Positions 17,920-26,493 of a DNA stretch of 64,000 nt are shown here, piece after piece. Location: assembly GCF_022179805.1 (NCBI RefSeq), contig NZ_BPUO01000020.1, positions 1-64,000 on the forward strand. Reading direction: 5' to 3'. Position numbers and translations under genes: made by a program. The DNA is from Cupriavidus pauculus (GTDB lineage Bacteria; Pseudomonadota; Gammaproteobacteria; Burkholderiales; Burkholderiaceae). The notes under the pieces were generated by a model, which ran no database searches, was not told the DNA's origin, and saw only the letters and a list, made by a program, of their open reading frames with translations. Positions within the stretch are counted from its first letter, which is position 1, and every line of letters begins with the position of its first letter.

Positions 17920-18327
17920 TCACCCGCGATCAGCCGGATCGCGATCGTCGAATTTTAGCGCAGCCGAGTTGATGCAATAGCGCAGACCGGTCGGGGCGGG
18001 TCCATCCTCGAAGACGTGGCCCAGATGGCTGCCGCATTCCTTGCAGCGGACCTCCACGCGCGTCATGCCATGGGTATGGTCGGCGTGCTCGGCAATTACC
18101 TCGCCGTTGATCGGCCGGAAATAGCTCGGCCATCCGCAACCGGCGTCGAACTTGGTGCCCGATTCGAACAGCGGCGTGTCGCAGCCCACGCAATGGTAGA
18201 TGCCCTGGTCCCAGTGGTCCCAGTAGCGGCCGGTGAACGGGCGTTCGGTGGCGGATTCGCGCGCGACGCGGTATTCGATATCGGATAGTTGCTCACGCCA
18301 TTCGGCGTCGGTCTTGGTGGTGGTCAT
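17920..18327 (-). CDS. msrB: Peptide-methionine (R)-S-oxide reductase MsrB
   Basis: A 135-residue repair enzyme reducing methionine-R-sulfoxide in proteins. The four zinc-binding cysteines are in CVGC and CKEC. The catalytic cysteine is in RYCINSAALKF, and the core blocks FDAGCGWPSYF and VRCKECGSHLGHVFEDGP are intact. No signal peptide, so cytoplasmic. The gene follows selO with 37 bp between them, an association that fits the redox role proposed for SelO. Confidence 0.97.
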   Translation of the reverse strand: MTTTKTDAEWREQLSDIEYRVARESATERPFTGRYWDHWDQGIYHCVGCDTPLFESGTKFDAGCGWPSYFRPINGEVIAEHADHTHGMTRVEVRCKECGSHLGHVFEDGPAPTGLRYCINSAALKFDDRDPADRG

Positions 18328-18364
18328 CTCGTTTCCTTTGAGGGATCCCGCAAGGCTGCCTGGT

Positions 18365-19942
18365 TCACGACGAGCAGCTTACTTCCAGCCCCGAGGCCCA
18401 GTCGGGCGGCAGCGTGGCGTAGTGTTCCGCGTCCGGCTGTTCGTCGAATGGCTTCGACAGCACGGCCAGCAGGCGGTCCACTTCCGAAAAGTCCTTGTCG
18501 CGTGCCGCGCGGATCGCGGTTTCGGCCATATGGTTCCGGAGCACGTATTTCGGGTTGACTTGCAGCATTGCAACCCTGCGTGCGGCATCGTCGGACTGTT
18601 CCGACTGCAGCCGCGCACGATATTCGGCGGCCCATGCGTCCCAGGCCGCGCGATCCAGGAACAGGTCGCGCACCGGTGCGTCCAGCGACCCATCCTGGGC
18701 GCCCACCTGGGCAAGGCTGCGCCAGAACAGCGTGTAGTCCACGCGGTTGGCGTGCATCACGCGGAACAGGTTGGTCATCAGCGTTTCGTCCTGCTCGTGC
18801 TCGGTCCGCAGGCCCAGCTTGGCCCGGTAATGGCGGAAGAATGCCTGCGCATAGCGGTCGCGGAACGGGTCCAGGGCCTCGCGCGCGGCTTCCACGGCGG
18901 CTTCCTTTGCGGCCTCGGGGTCGGCGGCGTCCGTTTCGCGCCAGAGCGGCAGCAGCGCCTGCGCCAGGCAATGTAGGTTCCAGAACGCGATCTGCGGCTG
19001 CTGGCTGTACGCGTAGCGGCCCTGCTGGTCGGAGTGGTTGCAGATATGGTTGGCGTCGAACGCGTCCAGGAACCCGAACGGACCATAGTCGATGGTCAGG
19101 CCCAGGATCGACATGTTGTCGGTGTTCATGACGCCATGGCAGAACCCCACGGCCTGCCAGTGGGCCACCATGTCGGCCGTGCGCAGCGACACCTCGTGCA
19201 GCAGCGCCTGATACGGATTGGCGGCGTCGCGGCAGGTCGGATAGAAGCGGTCGATCACGAAATCGGCCAGTTGCTTCAGTGAGGCGTGGTCCTCGCGCGC
19301 CGCGAAATGCTCGAAGTGCCCGAAGCGGATGAAACTCGGCGCCAGCCGCGTGACCACGGCCGATGTCTCGATGGTTTCACGCCGTACCGGGGCATCGGAG
19401 CCCACGATGGCCAGCGCCCGCGTGGTGGGTACGCCCAGCGCGTGCATGGCTTCGGAGCACAGGTACTCGCGGATCGATGAGCGCAGCACCGCGCGGCCAT
19501 CGGCCATCCGGGAATACGGGGTCAGGCCGGCGCCCTTGAGCTGGATTTCCCATGGACCATCGGGCATCGACGCTTCCGCCAGGCGGATCGCGCGGCCATC
19601 GCCAAGCTGCCCGGCCCAGACGCCAAACTGGTGGCCCGAATACACGGTGGCCAGCGGGTCGGCCCAGTCCGGAATGGCGTTGCCGATGAACGTATCAAGG
19701 AAGCGCGGATCCTGTGCCGCGGCGCGCAGCCCGGGCTCGTCCCAGCCCAGCAAGGCGCCAGCGGCGGGCGCCACGCTGACCAGGTACGGCGACGGCAGCG
19801 GCGTGGGCGCCAGGCGCGTGAAAAAGCGTTCGCCAAGCGCGGCCATGCCGGGTGTCGTGGCAAACGGTACGGGGTAGGGTGGGCGCGGCTGGGGGCTGGT
19901 GGATTCGGTAGACATCAGATGCACAGGCAAGGGGGCGGGCAT
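18365..19942 (-). CDS. selO: Protein adenylyltransferase SelO (YdiU/UPF0061)
   Basis: A 525-residue pseudokinase-fold enzyme that transfers AMP from ATP to hydroxyl side chains of proteins, shown for E. coli and human SelO. Family blocks are YSGHQFGVWAGQLGDGRA, QLKGAGLTPYSR, HGVMNTDNMSILG (with the catalytic Asp and metal-binding Asn) and DYGPFGFLDAF. The C-terminus ends VSCSS: a cysteine occupies the region where eukaryotic SelO has selenocysteine. ATG 19942 is used; ATG 19915 (MSTESTSP) is a reasonable alternative. It is the first gene of a five-gene leftward run. Confidence 0.94.
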   Translation of the reverse strand: MPAPLPVHLMSTESTSPQPRPPYPVPFATTPGMAALGERFFTRLAPTPLPSPYLVSVAPAAGALLGWDEPGLRAAAQDPRFLDTFIGNAIPDWADPLATVYSGHQFGVWAGQLGDGRAIRLAEASMPDGPWEIQLKGAGLTPYSRMADGRAVLRSSIREYLCSEAMHALGVPTTRALAIVGSDAPVRRETIETSAVVTRLAPSFIRFGHFEHFAAREDHASLKQLADFVIDRFYPTCRDAANPYQALLHEVSLRTADMVAHWQAVGFCHGVMNTDNMSILGLTIDYGPFGFLDAFDANHICNHSDQQGRYAYSQQPQIAFWNLHCLAQALLPLWRETDAADPEAAKEAAVEAAREALDPFRDRYAQAFFRHYRAKLGLRTEHEQDETLMTNLFRVMHANRVDYTLFWRSLAQVGAQDGSLDAPVRDLFLDRAAWDAWAAEYRARLQSEQSDDAARRVAMLQVNPKYVLRNHMAETAIRAARDKDFSEVDRLLAVLSKPFDEQPDAEHYATLPPDWASGLEVSCSS

Positions 19943-20311
19943 TTATCCGTGATAAGGCTCGGGTTGCCGCATGTCCCGCTCGGACGCACATAGACAGCGT
20001 GCATGACGCTAGGGGAAAACGACATATTGAGACACATCAGGGCTCGCAGTATTGTACTTGCACCGGTTTTCCCCTGCCGGCCAAGGGTTGTCCGCTGCGC
20101 GTAGACCAGTCAAAAAACGACGCAAATATTGGACATCAATCCCGTGCATGGCAGGGTCCGCGAGTGGGTCTGGAGAGAACACCACTACGCGTCAGTCCAC
20201 CAACATCACCAACAAGTTTCTTCATTTTTGTCGATGCTTTTGCAGGGTGTGGGAAGAATCGGCCAAAAATAAGAACGGTTGTTCGTTTTTATACGAAAAG
20301 GAGACCGTTTC
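19943..20311. other. Divergent intergenic region, selO / acyl-CoA ligase
   Basis: This 369-bp non-coding stretch is noticeably AT-richer than its surroundings and carries the promoters of both directions. The only firm element is the palindrome annotated at 20273-20284. No convincing -35/-10 pair, RNA gene or small ORF with a ribosome site was seen. Confidence 0.5.
20273..20284. promoter_or_regulatory. Palindromic operator candidate GAACGGTTGTTC
   Basis: Read on the minus strand it is GAACAACCGTTC, with A-rich and T-rich flanks, nearly identical to the sites at 29892 and 43358. It ends 27 bp before the acyl-CoA ligase ATG. Fits a TetR-type repressor site for fatty-acid genes; the regulator is not in the window. 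Confidence 0.6.
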
Positions 20312-21937
20312 ATGGCATTGATGGGTCAAATGATGAGCGCGCCGCTGCTCATTTCCTCCATCATCAAGCACGCTGCGCGTTATTACGCCAGCACGGAAAT
20401 CGTCTCGCGGCGAACCGAAGGCGACCTTCACCGGTATACCTATGCCGACTGCGAGCTGCGCGCCCGCAAGGTGGCGCAGGCACTGGGTGCGCTCGATGTG
20501 GGGCAGGGCGAACGCGTCGGCACGCTGGCCTGGAACGGCTACCGGCACCTTGAGATCTACTACGGCGTGTCGGGCATGGGGGCCGTGTGCCACACGATCA
20601 ACCCGCGCCTGTTCCCGGAGCAGATCGCCTATATCGTCAATCACGCCGACGACCGCTTCATCTTCTTCGACTCGACGTTCCTGCCGCTGGTGGAGGGCGT
20701 GGCGCCGCACTGCCCGAACGTGAAGGGCTGGATCATGATGGCCGACCGCGCGCACATGCCGGCCGAGTCCAAGGTGAACCTGCTCTGCTACGAAGACCTG
20801 ATCGACGCGCATGACGGCGAGTACGAATGGCCGGACCTCGACGAAAACCAGGCGTCGAGCCTGTGCTACACGTCGGGCACCACCGGCAATCCCAAGGGCG
20901 CGTTGTATTCGCATCGTTCGACGGTACTGCACTCGTATGCCTCGGCGCTGCCCGACGCGCTGGGTTGCTCGGCCAAGGACGTGATCCTGCCCGTGGTGCC
21001 GATGTTCCACGTCAATGCCTGGGGCCTGCCGTATTCGGTGCCGCTGGTGGGCGCCAAGCTGGTGTTCCCGGGCGCCAAGCTCGACGGCGCGTCGCTCTAC
21101 GAACTGTTCGAGCAGGAAGGCGTGACGTTCTCGGCGGGGGTGCCCACGGTATGGCTGGGCCTGCTGCAGTACGTGCAGGCCAACAAGCTGAAGTTCTCGA
21201 CGTTCCGCCGCACCGTGATTGGCGGTTCGGCCGCGCCGCCGGCGATGATCCGCACGCTGGAAGCGCTCGACGTGGAAGTCATCCACGCCTGGGGCATGAC
21301 GGAAATGTCGCCGCTGGGCACGTCTTGCAAGCTGCTGGCCCGTCACAAGGACCTGCCCGAGGACGAGCGCCACCGCATCCTGGAAAAGCAGGGCCGGGTG
21401 ATCTACGGCGTGGACATGAAGATCGTGGACGGCGAGGGCCGCGAACTGCCGTGGGACGGCAAGGCCTTTGGCGACCTGCTGGTGCGCGGCCCGTGGGTAA
21501 TCGACCGCTACTTCCGCAACGACAGCAATCCGCTGGTGGATGGCTGGTTCCCGACCGGCGACGTGGCCACCATCGATGAAGAGGGCTACATGCAGATCAC
21601 GGACCGCAGCAAGGACGTGATCAAGTCGGGCGGGGAATGGATCTCGTCGATCGATATCGAGAACGTGGCCGCGGCCCATCCGGCCGTGCACATGGCCGCG
21701 TGCATCTCGGTGTATCACCCGAAATGGGACGAGCGTCCGCTGCTGGTGGTGGTCAAGCGGCCCGGCATGGAGGTCAGCCGCGAAGAGCTGCTGGGCTTCT
21801 TCGAGGGCAAGGTGGCCAAGTGGTGGATTCCCGATGAGGTGGCGTTCGTGACCGAAATTCCGCTGACGGCTACCGGCAAGATGCAGAAGCTCAAGCTGCG
21901 CGAACAGTTCAAGGACTACCGGCTGCCCGGCGCCTGA
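20312..21937 (+). CDS. Acyl-CoA ligase, medium/long-chain or DmdB type
   Basis: A 541-residue adenylate-forming enzyme that activates a carboxylic acid to its CoA thioester. Motifs are the P-loop-like YTSGTTGNPKGALYSHRS, GGSAAPPAMI, the AWGMTEMSPLG block, DGWFPTGDVATID and the C-terminal lysine region TATGKMQKLKLRE. The N-terminus (LMGQMMSAPLLISSII) and PMFHVNAWGLPY resemble the 3-methylthiopropionate-CoA ligase (DmdB) branch, whose members also take ordinary medium-chain acids. A good AAAAGGAG ribosome site precedes ATG 20312. Followed by livKHMGF, so the transporter may import its substrate. Confidence 0.9.
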   Translation: MALMGQMMSAPLLISSIIKHAARYYASTEIVSRRTEGDLHRYTYADCELRARKVAQALGALDVGQGERVGTLAWNGYRHLEIYYGVSGMGAVCHTINPRLFPEQIAYIVNHADDRFIFFDSTFLPLVEGVAPHCPNVKGWIMMADRAHMPAESKVNLLCYEDLIDAHDGEYEWPDLDENQASSLCYTSGTTGNPKGALYSHRSTVLHSYASALPDALGCSAKDVILPVVPMFHVNAWGLPYSVPLVGAKLVFPGAKLDGASLYELFEQEGVTFSAGVPTVWLGLLQYVQANKLKFSTFRRTVIGGSAAPPAMIRTLEALDVEVIHAWGMTEMSPLGTSCKLLARHKDLPEDERHRILEKQGRVIYGVDMKIVDGEGRELPWDGKAFGDLLVRGPWVIDRYFRNDSNPLVDGWFPTGDVATIDEEGYMQITDRSKDVIKSGGEWISSIDIENVAAAHPAVHMAACISVYHPKWDERPLLVVVKRPGMEVSREELLGFFEGKVAKWWIPDEVAFVTEIPLTATGKMQKLKLREQFKDYRLPGA

Positions 21938-22091
21938 GTCCCGTCCCCAATGGCCTGGATCAACCCCGACCAGGCCGCAGCAGGCATTTGCGGTGTGCCG
22001 CCAGGGCGGTCACAGCGCAGACACGGCCGCCCCCGCGAGGAGGATGTGGGCGGCCGTCAATCGCCAACGACAACAAGTGAAGGAGACAGGT

Positions 22092-23351
22092 ATGACGAGG
22101 TTGCGTCCGCTGGTAAGAGGTGTGGCTGCAGTTGTTGCTCTGGGTTCCGCGCTGGCATCGGGCATGGCGGCGGCCGAAACGGTGAAGATCGCCTTCATCG
22201 ATCCGCTGTCGGGGCTGATGGCCCCGGTGGGTCAGAACCAGCTCAAGAGCTGGCAGTATGTGGCCGATGTGGCCAACCAGAAGGGCTGGGGCGGGGCGCA
22301 CAAGTTCGAGGTGGTGGGCTTCGACAACAAGCTGAGCCCGCAGGAAAGCCTGACCATCCTCAAGCAGGTGGTCGACCAGAACATCCGCTACATCGTGCAG
22401 GGCAACGGTTCGTCGGTGGGCCTGGCGCTGGAAGACGCCGTGGCCAAGCACAACGAGCGCAATCCGGGCAAGGAAATCGTCTACCTGAACTACGCGGCGG
22501 TTGACCCGGACATGACCAACAGCAAATGCAGCTACTGGCATTTCCGGCTCGACGCCAACTCCGACATGAAGATGGAGGCCCTGACCACGTACCTGGCCAA
22601 GGACCCCAGCGTCAAGAAGGTCTACCTGATCAACCAGAACTATTCGTTCGGCCACCAGGTGACCCGCGCCGCCAAGGACTACCTGAAGCGCAAGCGTCCT
22701 GACATCCAGATCGTCGGCGAAGACCTGCACCCGCTGGCACAGGTCAAGGATTTCGCGCCGTATGCCGCCAAGATCAAGGCATCGGGCGCCGATACCGTGA
22801 TCACCGGCAACTGGGGCAGCGACCTGGCGCTGCTGATCAAGGCCGGCAAGGACGCGGGCCTGCCCGTCAACTACTACACCTACTACGCCGCCACGACTGG
22901 CGTACCGACCGCCATGGGGGCGTCCGGAGCAGAGCACGTCAAGTACGTGGGCTACTACAACCCGAACAACGCCACCTTCCGGGGTGCCGACATCGTCGAG
23001 GGGTACAAGAAGAAGTACAACGACGACTTCTACGTGATGGCGTCGTACACCGGCGTTGCCATGCTGGCCAAGGCGTTCAAGGACAGTGGATCCACCGATC
23101 CGGTCAAGGTGGCCAAGGCGCTGGAAGGTATCAAGGTGGAAAGCATGAACGGCACCGTGGAGATGCGCAACTCCGACCACCAGGCGCAGCAGCCGCTGGT
23201 GGTGGCCACGTGGACCAAGGTCAACGGCAAGGACATCAAGTTCGACCAGGAGAACACGGGCTACGGCTGGAAGACCAATGCGACGCTCGACCAGTTCGTG
23301 GCGGCGCAGCCGACGTCTTGCCAGATGAAGCGGCCCGGCGCCGGAGGCTGA
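22092..23351 (+). CDS. livK: Branched-chain amino acid-type ABC transporter substrate-binding protein
   Basis: A 419-residue periplasmic binding protein of the LivK/Peripla_BP_6 family. A signal peptide (MTRLRPLVRGVAAVV..., cut before about ETVKIAF) precedes the mature domain. Blocks IAFIDPLSGLMAPVGQNQ, VYLINQNYSFGHQVTRAA and DFAPYAAKIKASGADTVITG are typical. ATG 22092 follows AAGGAGACAG. It is longer than LivJ of E. coli, like related receptors for aromatic or other carboxylates. With the acyl-CoA ligase upstream, a carboxylic acid is as likely a ligand as an amino acid. A strong hairpin follows the stop codon. Confidence 0.88.
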   Translation: MTRLRPLVRGVAAVVALGSALASGMAAAETVKIAFIDPLSGLMAPVGQNQLKSWQYVADVANQKGWGGAHKFEVVGFDNKLSPQESLTILKQVVDQNIRYIVQGNGSSVGLALEDAVAKHNERNPGKEIVYLNYAAVDPDMTNSKCSYWHFRLDANSDMKMEALTTYLAKDPSVKKVYLINQNYSFGHQVTRAAKDYLKRKRPDIQIVGEDLHPLAQVKDFAPYAAKIKASGADTVITGNWGSDLALLIKAGKDAGLPVNYYTYYAATTGVPTAMGASGAEHVKYVGYYNPNNATFRGADIVEGYKKKYNDDFYVMASYTGVAMLAKAFKDSGSTDPVKVAKALEGIKVESMNGTVEMRNSDHQAQQPLVVATWTKVNGKDIKFDQENTGYGWKTNATLDQFVAAQPTSCQMKRPGAGG

Positions 23352-23368
23352 GGCAGGGGATGTGGCTT

Positions 23369-23394
23369 GGGGTTCCCGCAAGCGCGGGAACCCC
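23369..23394 (+). other. Strong intercistronic hairpin between livK and livH
   Basis: An 11-bp perfect stem, GGGGTTCCCGC (23369-23379) with GCGGGAACCCC (23384-23394), loop AAGC. No T run follows, so it probably protects the livK transcript 3' end or lowers read-through rather than ending transcription. Confidence 0.6.
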
Positions 23395-23455
23395 TGACAA
23401 TATGGCTTTTGTCGGGCCAGGTTCCGGCTCCGGGAACCGCCCCTGAGGACTCGCC

Positions 23456-24403
23456 GTGGAATTTTTCGTCATCTCGCTACTGAACGGCGTCAGCTATGGG
23501 CTGCTGCTGTTCATGCTGTCATCGGGGCTCACGCTGATCTTCAGCATGATGGGCGTGCTGAACTTCGCGCACGCCAGCTTCTACATGCTGGGCGCCTATT
23601 TTGCCTACACCATCGCCACCAAGTTCGGCTTCTGGCCGGCGCTGATCTTCGCGCCGCTGCTGGTGGCCGGCGCCGGGGCGCTGGTCGAGCGCTTTGGCCT
23701 GCGTACCGTGCACAAGTACGGCCACGTGGCCGAACTGCTATTCACCTTCGGGCTGGCCTACCTGATCGAGGAAGGCGTCAAGCTGGTATGGGGCCTGGCC
23801 GCCGTGCCGTACCGGATTCCGGCCGAACTCGACGGGCCGCTGTTCACGGTCTTCACTTCGTCCTTCCCCAAATACCGCGCGTTCATGATGCTGGTGTCGC
23901 TGGGCATGCTGGTGGCGATCTACCTGGTGCTCACGCGTACGCGCATCGGGCTGGTCATCCAGGCCGCGCTGACGCATCCGGAGATGGTCGAGGCGCTGGG
24001 CCACAACGTGCCGCGCGTATTCATGATGGTGTTCGGCGGCGGCGCGGCCCTGGCCGGGCTAGCGGGCGTGATCGGCGGCAATGCGTTCGTCACCGAGCCG
24101 TCGATGGCGGCGGCGGTGGGGTCCATCGTCTTCGTCGTGGCCGTGGTGGGGGGCATGGGGTCTCTGGTCGGGGCGTTCATCGCGTCGATCCTGATTGGCG
24201 TGCTGCAGACATTCGCGGTGACCATCGACACATCGCTGGCGGGTTTGTTCGGCAGCTTCGGCCTGGCCGTGTCCGACACCACGCCGTTCAGTTCGGTATG
24301 GAAGCTGACCGTGGCGCAGGTGGCGCCGGTGATGCCATACCTGCTGCTGGTGGTGATGCTGATTTTCCGCCCGCGTGGGCTCATGGGCACCCGGGAGAGC
24401 TGA
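23456..24403 (+). CDS. livH: ABC transporter permease LivH
   Basis: A 315-residue inner-membrane permease of the branched-chain amino acid family with eight or so hydrophobic segments. Family blocks are LLNGVSYGLLLFMLSSGLTLIF, MGVLNFAHASFYMLGAY and VVGGMGSLVGAFIASILIGV. It starts with GTG 23456, preceded by TGAGGA at a 7-nt distance. Here it follows livK after 104 bp containing the hairpin. livM begins 3 bp after its stop, so H and M are coupled. Confidence 0.92.
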   Translation: MEFFVISLLNGVSYGLLLFMLSSGLTLIFSMMGVLNFAHASFYMLGAYFAYTIATKFGFWPALIFAPLLVAGAGALVERFGLRTVHKYGHVAELLFTFGLAYLIEEGVKLVWGLAAVPYRIPAELDGPLFTVFTSSFPKYRAFMMLVSLGMLVAIYLVLTRTRIGLVIQAALTHPEMVEALGHNVPRVFMMVFGGGAALAGLAGVIGGNAFVTEPSMAAAVGSIVFVVAVVGGMGSLVGAFIASILIGVLQTFAVTIDTSLAGLFGSFGLAVSDTTPFSSVWKLTVAQVAPVMPYLLLVVMLIFRPRGLMGTRES

Positions 24404-24406
24404 GCG

Positions 24407-25720
24407 ATGGAGTCGACGACGATGCAACAAAGCTCCCAGCCGGTGGTGACGGGCCGTACGCTGCGCTACCGTCCGCTGAACCTGGCGCGCTGGATCATCT
24501 GGAGCGTCACGGCGCTGGTGATGCTGGCGATGCCGATGATGTTCACGGGCGGTTTCGCGGTGACGCTGATGTCGCAGATGGGCATCATGATCATTTTCGC
24601 GCTGTCCTACAACATGCTGCTGGGGCAAACCGGCATGCTCTCGTTCGGGCATGCGGTCTACTCGGGCCTGGGCGCCTTCATCGCGGTACACGTGCTGAAC
24701 ATGATCGGCGCGGGCAAGGTGTGGCTGCCGGTGTCGATGCTGCCGCTGGTGGGCGGGCTGGCCGGGGCCTTCTTCGGCGTGCTGTTCGGCTACGTCACCA
24801 CCAAGAAGTCTGGCACCACGTTCGCCATGATCACGATGGGCATCGGCGAGATGGTGTTCGCCAGCTCGCTGATGTTCCCCGAGTTCTTCGGCGGCGAAGG
24901 CGGCATCTCGACCAACCGCGTGGTGGGCGACCCGTTCCTAGGCATCTCGTTCGGCCCGGGCCGGCAGGTGTACTACCTGATCGCGATCTGGTGCTTCCTG
25001 TCGATGGTGGCCATGTACGCATGGACCCAGACCCCGCTGGGGCGTATTGCCAACGCGGTGCGTGACAACCCCGAGCGCGTGGAATTCATCGGCTACAACA
25101 CGCAGCGCGTGCGCTACCTGGTGCTGATCCTGTCGGCGTTCTTCGCCGGTATCGCCGGGGCGCTGTCGGCCATCAACTTCGAGATCGTGTCGGCCGAGAA
25201 CGTCAGCGCGGTGCGTTCGGGCGGCGTGCTGCTGGCCGCGTTCATCGGCGGCGCGGGTGTGTTCTTCGGGCCAGTCATCGGCGCCGTCGTGTTCACGCTG
25301 TTCGCGGTGGCGCTTTCCGACCTGACCAAGGCGTGGCTGCTGTACCTGGGCCTGTTCTTCGTGGGGATGGTGATGTTCGTGCCGGGCGGCATCGCCAGCC
25401 TGCTGCTGATGCAGTTGCCGCTGGTGGCCAAGAAGAAGCTCGGCCGCATGGTGCCGTCGTACGCGCAGGCCGGCGTGGCCGGGCTAGTGCTGCTGGCGGC
25501 CATGATCCTGACCGTCGAGATGGTCTACAAGGTGCAGGTCGACAGTGCCAACGGCACCGCCATGTCGCTGATGGGCATTGGCTTCGATGCTGGAACATTG
25601 CCGCCATGGGTGGTGGCGGCTGTGCTGTGGGCCGTGGGATATGCGGCATGGCGCTGGGCTACGGGCAAGGTGCGCGCCGAGCTCGACGCGATCCAGGCGG
25701 AAACCGGAGGCATCGCATGA
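24407..25720 (+). CDS. livM: ABC transporter permease LivM
   Basis: A 437-residue permease, the second membrane subunit of the Liv system. Blocks ALSYNMLLGQTGMLSFGHAV, AVRDNPERVEFIGYN and AALSAINFEIVSAENV-like segments are typical of LivM. It has a longer C-terminal part than usual, with additional hydrophobic segments (GVAGLVLLAAMILTVEMVYK and VVAAVLWAVGYAAWRW). ATG 24407 follows GGGAGAG. The stop codon overlaps the livG start as ATGA, which argues for tightly coupled translation. Confidence 0.92.
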   Translation: MESTTMQQSSQPVVTGRTLRYRPLNLARWIIWSVTALVMLAMPMMFTGGFAVTLMSQMGIMIIFALSYNMLLGQTGMLSFGHAVYSGLGAFIAVHVLNMIGAGKVWLPVSMLPLVGGLAGAFFGVLFGYVTTKKSGTTFAMITMGIGEMVFASSLMFPEFFGGEGGISTNRVVGDPFLGISFGPGRQVYYLIAIWCFLSMVAMYAWTQTPLGRIANAVRDNPERVEFIGYNTQRVRYLVLILSAFFAGIAGALSAINFEIVSAENVSAVRSGGVLLAAFIGGAGVFFGPVIGAVVFTLFAVALSDLTKAWLLYLGLFFVGMVMFVPGGIASLLLMQLPLVAKKKLGRMVPSYAQAGVAGLVLLAAMILTVEMVYKVQVDSANGTAMSLMGIGFDAGTLPPWVVAAVLWAVGYAAWRWATGKVRAELDAIQAETGGIA

Positions 25721-26493
25721 ACGCCGCACTCGAACTGTCGGATGTCCGCAAGCGGTTTGGGCAGACCGAGATTATCCGTGGCGTCACGCTGACCATCGGC
25801 AAGGGCGAGCGGCACGCGCTGATCGGCCCGAACGGTGCCGGCAAGTCCACGACGTTCAACCTGATCTCGGGTCGGTTTTCTCCGACCTCGGGCACGGTGA
25901 AACTGAACGGTGAGAGCATCGCCGGGCTGCGTCCGTTCGAGATCAACCGCATGGGGCTGTCGCGCAGCTTCCAGATCACCAACATCTTCCATCGGCTGTC
26001 GGTATTCGAGAATTTGCGCTGCGCGGTGCTCTGGTCGCTGGGGTACAAGTACTCGTTTTGGCACCGGCTGTCCGCGCTGCGCGACGCCAAGGAGCGGGCG
26101 GACGAGGTGCTGGAGCTGATCGGCATGCAGCATCGCCGCAATTCGCAGGCTGGGTTGCTCACGTACGCCGAGCAGCGCGCACTGGAGATCGGCATCACGA
26201 TCGCCGGCGGCGCCGAGGTGATTCTGCTCGACGAGCCCACTGCGGGCATGAGCCGGTCGGAATCGGACCACGCGGTGGAGCTGATCCGGAAAGTCACCGT
26301 CGGCAAGACGCTGGTCATGGTGGAGCACGATATGAGCGTGGTGTTCGGCCTGGCTGACCGCATCTCGGTGCTGGTCTACGGCGAGGTCATCGCTACCGAC
26401 ACGCCGGAGGCCATCCGCAACAATCGCCGCGTCAAGGAAGCCTACCTGGGCACATCGCTCGACGAACCCGCGCTGGCAGGAGCCCACGAATGA
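25717..26493 (+). CDS. livG: ABC transporter ATPase LivG
   Basis: A 258-residue ATPase energising the Liv transporter. Walker A is GPNGAGKST, the Q-loop region SFQITNIFHRLSVFENL, Walker B VILLDEPTAGMS and the switch histidine VEHDMSVVFGLADRI. The usual LSGG signature is replaced by LTYAEQRALEIG, close to the LLSYGEQR form of LivG. ATG 25717 overlaps the livM stop (ATGA), and its own stop overlaps livF in the same way. Confidence 0.95.
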   Translation: MNAALELSDVRKRFGQTEIIRGVTLTIGKGERHALIGPNGAGKSTTFNLISGRFSPTSGTVKLNGESIAGLRPFEINRMGLSRSFQITNIFHRLSVFENLRCAVLWSLGYKYSFWHRLSALRDAKERADEVLELIGMQHRRNSQAGLLTYAEQRALEIGITIAGGAEVILLDEPTAGMSRSESDHAVELIRKVTVGKTLVMVEHDMSVVFGLADRISVLVYGEVIATDTPEAIRNNRRVKEAYLGTSLDEPALAGAHE

